DNA from: Emydura subglobosa
Taxonomy: Eukaryota; Chordata; Testudines; Chelidae
Assembly: GCA_007922225.1 (NCBI GenBank)
Contig: ML680053.1
Span: 13,337,877-13,401,876 of the forward strand
Reading direction: 5' to 3'
Length of the DNA stretch: 64,000 bases
Every line of letters begins with the position of its first letter. Position 1 is the first letter of the stretch. The notes beneath the pieces were generated by a model. It searched no databases, was not told the origin of the DNA, and worked only from the letters and a program-made list of their open reading frames with translations. The translations under genes were made by a program, and so were the position numbers. This document shows, in pieces, positions 38,201-47,200 of this stretch.

Positions 38201-41200
38201 ATGGTCAGTGGGGAAGAATATCACTTCCACAATGCACAGGAGATCCACTAGAACTTAGACTGGCTGTGTAATTCCTGAATTTCCACCAATAGGAGGGGTC
38301 AATATTGACTCTTAACAGGAGACATTTTTAAAATGCACTGCAGGATACAACTACCGGACCTCCCTGAAAACTTATTTTTTAGGAGACATTGTTGGGTACA
38401 GTGGGAGGAATGGGCCCAATTTTAAAATCTACCTCATGTCAAACTGTTGGCTAGCATAAGACTTCAGATCGAAATGTGTTTTTTGAAGAGATGAGCTGCA
38501 CTGTTTACTTCTGTCTCTGGAGGAGGCAGTTATGGGCTCTGTTTTGCTGCCATAGGCTACCAGTTTGCTGCCATAAGCTACCAGTATTATACCATTGGCC
38601 CTGCTTCTTCCGTTCTCCCATGTTCTGTATCATTTTTCTTAGCGGTAGCAGCAATAACAAAATCTGGACTTCTGAAACTGAAGTTGTGTTGTGTCAGAGG
38701 AACTGAGCGACAAAGTGACTTCCCACACAAAGGCAATGTGCCACAGCTACAGTATTTTGGGGTGTAAAATTAAATCCTAATGGTCTTCAGGCCTTGGCAT
38801 TTCAGAATATTGGCAGGAATCGCGATGGTACTAGATGTGCGGGGGTGGATGACGGAGAAAATCTCCACTCAGGGCCTAAATGTGTGACTTCAGTGAGAGT
38901 TTTGCGTCAGCAGCAGTTTGGTTTGGTCCTGTGTGGTACAATGTCCTTGCAACACTGAGAGATAAGGGCCTATTATGTGACCATAAGTAATTTTAAGAAC
39001 AAGTTCACTTGGCTGTGCTGATTTTATCTGCTGTCAGAGTTCACTTTGAAATATCCTTATGCTGTTCATCCAGAGCTTCTGTAAAGCCGTACAGAATACC
39101 CAAGCTTTGTTCTTGATCTCGGTCTTTCTCTCTCTCTATTCAAGCAAGGACTGGGTATACCACGGTGGCATGCTTGGTCCCTTGAAGAGCATCTCCTGTT
39201 GTGTAAAGAGCCCCTTGGGTACAGTTCATGTTTTATTTTCTATTTTAGGATTTTATACTGCCACTCATCGCCATAGCATCTGGGCGCCTTCCATGTAAAA
39301 TCAATTGCAATAGCAGAATCTTTTAGTGGATCTTCATGGAGTCTCTGTCATTTCTCCCTTTTTGGTGTCCAAACTCTGCCTGGGGTAGATTTAGGGGTGG
39401 GGGACTGGTGGGGGAGGTTTGTGGAGTTCATGTAAATTCATGCAATTCACATAAATAATTTAAAAAATACTCGTATCTGAAACTTCTTGACAGTAAATGC
39501 TCAGGGCTTGTAATTATGGATATGGTATCATCCAGTAGTCAGGATGCTTATACTGGGCATTAGCAAATCTGGGTTCTAATCCCAGCTATGATACTAACCA
39601 GCTGTGTAACCTTGGGCAAGACTTTTTATCTGTGCCTCAGGCTTCCCTGTCTCATTTTGACTGTCTTTCCCATTTAGATTGTAAACTCTTTGGGCAAGGG
39701 ACCCTGTCTCGTTATGCTTGTACATCACCTAGTATTATGGGGCCCAGTTGCTATTGGGAGTGAATGAGAGATGTAACGGATGTTAGTCCCGTTGCTTTAT
39801 GCACTACCGAAACATGCTCACATATGAGGGTGGCAAGGACGGTCTGAGAATCTACACAGAATAGTATAGAATAGGTGCTAGTGCAACATAAATAATAATA
39901 TACTGTTGTTTTTATAGGGCCTGGTGTATGCTGTCTTTGAAGACACACTTAGCATGACCCTGGTTTCTGATGGAGCTGAGTGTATTGTGATATCAAAGGA
40001 GTTCTTCAAAAGATACATGGATGAGGACTATCTACATAAATTGCACACAGTTGTAAGTCTTATGTTTGGTTATGAAGTTTTACCATTCTGTGGATGCCAT
40101 TTTCCTTGCTTACCGCACATCAAACAGTGCATCCAGAAATAATGTATAAGAGCTTGGAAAAATGGATTATCTGGAGCAGGCCCATTCCCAGTTGTACAGA
40201 TTTCCCGAGCCAGTAACATACTCCTGGACACGGGCCATTGGCATGCAGGGAGAGCGAAAGGGTCTTCACTTAGATGGGATCTTTTTGCTTGTATACCTAT
40301 GTAAGAAAACTGTAACAAATCCCTCCTTCCCCAGTAACTTAAGCTATTGTTATGACTTCAAAGCAACCAGAATTGTTTGGAGTCCAGGAGTGGGCTATCA
40401 CTTTTGGAATTAAAACAGAAAACACAAACACAGGGTGTACAAGATGCAGCCTTTTTGATATCAGGATGCTTTCAGCAAGAGAGAAACTGATTTATTGACC
40501 AAACAGGTGAAATAGTGAAACTGAACTTACTCAGATTCAGGCTTAGGGTGTATATTTTTGTCATGTAATAGGTTTGTCTCTGGATGGTGTAGCTTGGGGC
40601 CCACTATTTTGTCTTTCACAGCTATCTTACACCACACACAAAATATGAAGGAACCACAGGAGCACAGTGGGGTTCAAATAACCGTGTTTACTAAGTCAAC
40701 TCACCATGCAAGACCTAGCTACATATCCACTGCTGCTCTGGTAGGCTACCAAACTGACAGAGAGAGTCACTAGAAGGCTCATAAGCTATTTGAAGGGATG
40801 CTATCTGATCCCTGTGCACTAAGATATATATTAAAAATGCACCTTAACTTTTAAACTTGTGTATATTTTGCTTTTATGGAAATCTGAGGTGGTTTTAGCT
40901 AACTTGAAAAAAAAAATAGAATTGTTGACTACAGTAAATGATTTAAATCAATGCTGTTCATGAAAGCACGGATACTATTGGGTATCTATAATATCGTGTG
41001 CAGAATATCTGTTATATTAAACCTATTAAACCTTCTGCCAAAAGATAAATTTTCATAAATCTGCCTAAACATTTCCCAATAATATATTGAATTAAACAGT
41101 GGAGGAAAATAATCCAGTTGATGGATTTTCTACTTGAGAAAAAAGAGATGCTCCAAGAGCCTGACTAATAGAAATAATCGGTGCCTGTGCTCTTCAAGGG

Positions 41201-44200
41201 TAGAGTTTTTCAGCTGAGAAATACCATTTTCTTAGGAGAAAAACATACTGGCTGTGAGAAAATTCCATAGTGGGACATAACCCAAACAGGATTAATTCGC
41301 ACCGAATTTTGATTATGAGGACATCATTAGAGGGCACCTGAGGAAAATGTACCCAGGCATCACTGTCTATGCATTCAGCATTTACGCATGGGTTTGCTAA
41401 AGTAATTAATCCACCACTGCTACAACATATGGCTCAGCAATCGCAGAGTCTGACAATATCGTGCTCAGACCGCTCCAAAGGGAGATACCACAGGCAGATA
41501 TTACAGTTTAAACAACTGAAGAGAGGAACTCTGTTATTAATTATTTGCATTACGTTAACATCCAGAAGTAAGAATCAAAATCAGGGTCCCATTGTATCGT
41601 GCACTTTTTACCATGTAGGGAATGTCTGCGCAGCAAAAACATACTGCTAGCCTACCTGAGATAGCTTAAATCCAGCTAATGTGAGTAACGCTAGCCGGGC
41701 ATCCAGTGAAGTGTGGGTAGTTCAGACCCAGCATGGACCCTGGGTAGGTATTAGCCTCGCTCGCCCACTCTGAAGCCCATGCTGCGCTGTCTGCACTGCT
41801 GCTGTTACCTGTGCTAGCTGGATACAAGCTAGCTTCCTGTGTGGACCTAACCTTAGTCCCTGCCCTGGAAAGCTTTCAGTGTAAATAGAAAAGATAGACA
41901 GCGGTAAACAGAGGCACAGAGAGAGGACGGTGATTTTTCTGAAGTGACATGGGAGTCATAGTTTGGGTGACTCATGCCCCTCTTCTGATTCCCCAGCCAA
42001 ACTACTTCTCCCGTGATGCCCAACAGCCAAGGACACCCATGATGTGTGTGGTGGCTCAGCAAGAGGCACCACCGTGATGCATCATGGGAGATGTCCAACC
42101 AGAGAGCCTGGCCCCTGGAGGAGAATAGAAGCATGAGGTGCCTCCACTTTAACTGCAGTGGATTTGATGCAGCACTCTTTCAGAATTGAGTTTTTGTATT
42201 TAAAAAGTTTTCAGACAAAGATTTTCAGGGTTGTTGGGTTTTTGGTTTTTTTTTGGTGGGGGTGTGTGAAGAGGGCTAGGGGGTTGTGTGGAAAGGTCAA
42301 CATTTTCCAAAATCAAAACAACATTTTCCAACCCCAGCTCTAGGAGTGACAGAGGGGCAAGCCCGGAAAATGATTGCAGCTGCATTTTGAACAGACTTGA
42401 GGGAGACAAGGTGACAGCCTTTGATGCCAGAGAAGAGGAGATTACAGTAATCAAGGCAAAAGATGATCTGGGCACGGACAAGAGTTTTGGCAGTGTGGGT
42501 AGTGAAAAAGTTGGTGCACGTTCATGAAGCAGCAACAAGATTTAGACCCACCCTGGATGTGTACATCAAAAGAGAGTGCCAAGTCAAAGATGGAACTAAT
42601 ATCACAGGCCTCAGTTACAGGGAGGATGCTGGTGCTGTCCACAGTGACAGAGAAAGCGGGGAGAGGATTTGGGGCTGGGGGGCAAAGACAGTGGAATACA
42701 GAGATCAAGAACTCTGTTTTGGCCATGCTAAGTTTTAGCTAATATCTGGATATTCACAAGGAGATGTCAGAAACTAAGTCTGAAGTGTTAGTTTGGATGG
42801 AATTCAATGAACATTTGTTTCCTGGTGATAAACTGTGGTGTATTTATATCTGATAGGCCTTTGTGCAATCAAATAGATACTCTGGGATGTTAGGTTTTTA
42901 AACTCTTGAACTTTATCTCTTTTATATTTGACATATAGTTAACACATCATATTCACATTTCTGGTTTAGTTTTATACATACAGTTCCTATGATCTGAAAG
43001 CCACTATTTGTCAAACAGCTGTTCTCCATCCTAGGGCCTTATATGGACCCCATCATTGTATTATATGACTATCCCACCATTTTGAATGTGCTTATCCTCT
43101 CAACATCCCTGGGAGGTATTAGCTCCATTTTACAGATGGGAAACTAGAGGCACAGAGAGGGTAGATGACTTGTGCAGGATCATATAGAGCAGAAAATTGA
43201 ATGCACATTTCCCAAGTGCCAGCCTATTACCCTAAACACTGGACCATCCTTCCTCCCTATATGTTACACCATGTTCCTATCATTTTACTTATCCTAACAT
43301 GTCACTACATATTCCTATCACTGTCATCCTCACCCTCTTTCATCCCATTGGACTGTCTTGTAGAGTTTTGTCTTAATATAGGCTCAAATACTTAACTCGA
43401 TCCACACAGGCAGATGGGTTGCAGGACCGGAGCCTGACTTAAGTGAATGGGATGCCATGTGCCTAGAGGGTGTCCACCCACATGGATCAAGGCCATAGTT
43501 TGTAAGCCCTGTGAGGCATGGACTATTTTTCAGTTCCTGTTTGTGCAGCGGTCAGCACAGCGGAGGCCTCTGGTCACAACTGGAATACAAAAAATAAACA
43601 CATCACCATAATAACTCAGAAGCAGTGTCACCTACCAGTGAAATTGCAAATGGAAAACAGAGGGGATGCACCACTTTCCAGCAATGTAACAGTCCTGCTT
43701 AATGTCCAGCTTAGTAGCCGTAATGGCTGGTGGAAATGGGCAAGCGATTGTGTGCGAATGTGAAATAAACATATTTTATGGAGATGCTAATGACACACAG
43801 ACTCACACTCATTCCCAACAGCCATTACTGCTGTTAAAAATCCTTTCTTTTACATTGCTGGAAAGCTGTGCTTCCCCTCGGCTTTCCATTTACAATGTCA
43901 CTGTCCTGCTGAATAACCCTATGCTCACCTTCACATTCTTGGCAGGCTTTTAATGAGTTTGCTTACAGCATAATTAACTGTTCTGGATTCATTACTTCCC
44001 AGCTCTGACTTACATTTAGTCTCTTCAATGTAATTACTCCGCTGTGTACACTCAGTCAAATGTGCTACATTGGGCCTCTCCAATTTTTATTAAACAGGAG
44101 GAAATGAGTGGTGAACTACACTACTGCACACACAACTGGCATCTGCCCTTATGATCTGCTCTGGTTCCATTTGTGCTTTTCCCCAGTAATGTGAGTTCCA

Positions 44201-47200
44201 GTCAGATAATTCCCTTTTCACACCTCCTCTTGATCAGATTTGTGTTCTCTCAGGTGTTACCGCTAAGTTAATTGAATATATACAAAACAAACTATACAGA
44301 AAACCGGAGTTTAAAACAGCTGTCAGGGACTGTGACAAAAGTAACACAGACCTTAGTTGCCCAGCACCGTCCCACATTCCATATATTCAAGCAGAACTAT
44401 AGGCCATGAACTGGCGAGCTTATACAGGGCCGACCCTAGGGAAAATGGCACCCTGGGCAAACTTTCTTTGGCACTCTTCAAGTACTGCTCCCCGAGCAGA
44501 GGGCAGCCACTCAGCAGCAGGCACAGCCACAGCAGGTGGACCGGCGGCTGCGCTTTCGGTGCCGTGCTGCCGGGATGGCTGAATGGGGACGCGTGGGAGT
44601 GCCTGGTTTCCACCCCACAGCCCCTTTTATCCCCTCCCCTTGCCTTCCAGGTGGGCACAGCCCTTCTGCAGCCTCTTGACCATGGTGCTCCCCTCCTCTC
44701 CCCCCGAGCATGGCACCCTGGGAAGTTGCTCACTTGTAAAGCCACTCCTGCCAATACAGACGGTATCCACCTGAAAAATGGTGGCAGTATTGCCACACCC
44801 AAGCAGTCAACAACCATGAGTCAGGCCTCCAAAAGAGATCAGAAGATTGGCTTAAAAATCATGAGTTCTTTTTCAAAAATAGGCTTTTTATTTGCTTTCT
44901 GCTTTCTCAGCTTTTGGGGTATTTTCAGATCACATTTTTTAGCTTTTTCCTGCAACCGAGAGGGCTAGAGGTGTACAATATTATTGTAGATGAAAGCTAA
45001 GATTCTTGTGTAATCATTGGACTTTGAAAGTTGGAGCGTTAAGAAAAATATCAGCTGTCAATAGACTTGCAGTAAAATTAGGACAGCAACCAAACGTGGG
45101 GTCAAAAGTGTTGAGCCCAGATCCACAGAGAGACGTAAGTGCCTAACTCCCAGACTTAGGAACCAGTGAGAGCCACAAGCAACCCCATTGGCATTTGCAG
45201 AATCAGAACTTTAGGGACTATTTTGCCACAGTCCCAGACTTTGGGTTATGTTAAGCAAAGAACAACTTAAAAACTGTTGTTTCATATTTAGTTTTATTCT
45301 TCTTTTGGAATAAATCAGCATTTAGGATCACTCTCTGCCCTTTCTTCAACTTACTCTAAAAGCAACAAGTACTTTGCAGAGTGTGACAAGAGAAGTGTCT
45401 CTCCCATTACTGTAACTGAAAACCGTTCACAGTAGCTAGCCAGGTTGAAATGAAATTTTGTGAAATAAGTAACAAAACACAAAGAAATAAAGCTGATTTA
45501 TAAAGAGTTCATATCAGGTTGAAATAGGGCATAATGCATTTAATCTTAAAGTGAAATCTTATTGCCAGGTGCAACTACCTTCCATAAACTGGATAAACTC
45601 AAAGGGCTAAATTCGCCTTTCAATTAATTTCCAGTCAATGGAGTCTGCTGTGGTGTAAGTGAGAAGAGACCGTGTCTCCAAATGCCTAGAGGCCTTTGCT
45701 GAGAGTTGATGCTGTTGCATACAAGGGAGTTATGTTCATCTAAGCATTGCCTTACCACAAACCCTCTTTTATTCTGTTGATTTTGAAAAAAATCAAATGG
45801 TGTATGTTTATTGAAAGGAAAGATGGGGATTAAAAATCAATGAGACTTTATTGCAGCATGGATCATTATTTCCTGCTGTTTTTACATTATTTTGCCATTT
45901 AGAGACTGAGGAAGCTGCAGGCTACTCTACCAGCACAGCAGCTTTATGTTCTGACTGTAGCTTAGAAATGAGCTAAATACAGTAATTATATTAATGGATC
46001 TTAGATTTCAGCTCTTGCTTTTTTAAAGCAGGCTGCCCTGTATATCACCATTAAAAGGCCCCCTTCATGACATAAAAAAGGAGCAGTTCAAGAATGTTTG
46101 GTTTTGCTATGCTGTTTACTATCCTATTTAAAGACTAAGACATACAGGGCCCTTATTTGCCATTTTTCATGGCATGGGAACAGAGAATGGAATGAAAAGG
46201 TAACAAAATTAAAAATGGAAAATGACCCTATTTTTAATACATGATGAGACTGTAACACTCACTGCTACGAGGGCTAAGCAGCAGTCAGAAAAAGGATTGT
46301 ACATTCATATGAGTAATAACTGCACTAGTGGGCTAAAAGGCTGGCATTTTCAGAAGGTCCCAGTGAAATTCAGTTGAGTGCTAAACTCCCTCACACTCCT
46401 GTGATAATTCAAACCAAAATTTATAAGGGAAAGCAAGTCTCATGTTCTAGGACATTAACTACTAATTGTCTGGGATAGAAAGAAACCTCCCTTGTGCTCA
46501 TCTGGTTGCATAAATGTCGTCCACTCTCCTATTTCTGGGGTATCTGGTTCATCGGTACATCTCCAAGCCTTTTGCAAATGAGGATAAATGTCTTTATCCC
46601 TACTTTACAGAGAGAGAAAAAATGACTTATGTGAAGTCATTCTCCAGGATAGGATTCTGGACTAGATATTGGGTTGATTTAGTATGGCAATTCCTAGTTT
46701 CCTATATAACCTTGGCCGCCACGTCATTTGAAGGCTTTTTCTTAATCAGGAACTATTAATAAAAATAATTATTTAGATTTAGAAACATCCCCTTCTGCCT
46801 TTCTCAGCTTCCTTAAAGCACTGTACCTAGAAAGGATATAGCTCTTGACAAGTGTTATCTGTATCTTACTGTAGTTACAGCTACAAGCTGCTGCATCTAA
46901 CTGCACTTCTTTAGGGATGCAGCTTGTACTGCCCAATACAGTGACTTAAATCAGTCTAAAAAAAATTCAACTCGTTTGCAACTCTGCCCATTTACTGCAC
47001 TCATTTACTTCAAAAGCTTTTTTATTATTATTATTACCTTTCTTTTCCTTGATATCCTCATAATCACATCTCTACAGCAAGAATGATTGCCTCATTCTTT
47101 GCCAGACTAAAGCCTTTAGATAAAATTAAATTGTCAAGGAAGCTCAACTTTGCAGCATTTAACTCTTCTGTGGAATAAAAGCCTGCAAGAACGTAATAAG

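Larger units (their letters stand above)
18154..39917 (+). other. CNBD2: Intron of CNBD2-like gene (21.8 kb), transposon-rich
   Basis: Bounded by GTAAGT and TTTTTATAG. It contains MITEs, a reverse SINE, the gypsy element, the first Harbinger, a CR1 and an L2 tail. Stretches 18842-20683, 21991-25410, 32995-35752 and 38073-39536 hold no recognised exon or gene. I see AT-rich DNA, short poly-A/poly-T runs, and part copies of palindromic reptile repeats (about 20460, 34338-34415, 35203-35255). Open frames there are short and look random. Confidence 0.55.

Noticed and set aside
44357..44968. 203-codon plus-strand open frame, with a 154-codon antisense frame
   Set aside because: No recognisable domain, strong composition bias from GC-rich sequence, and no splice-site context; both strands open at once is typical of chance.
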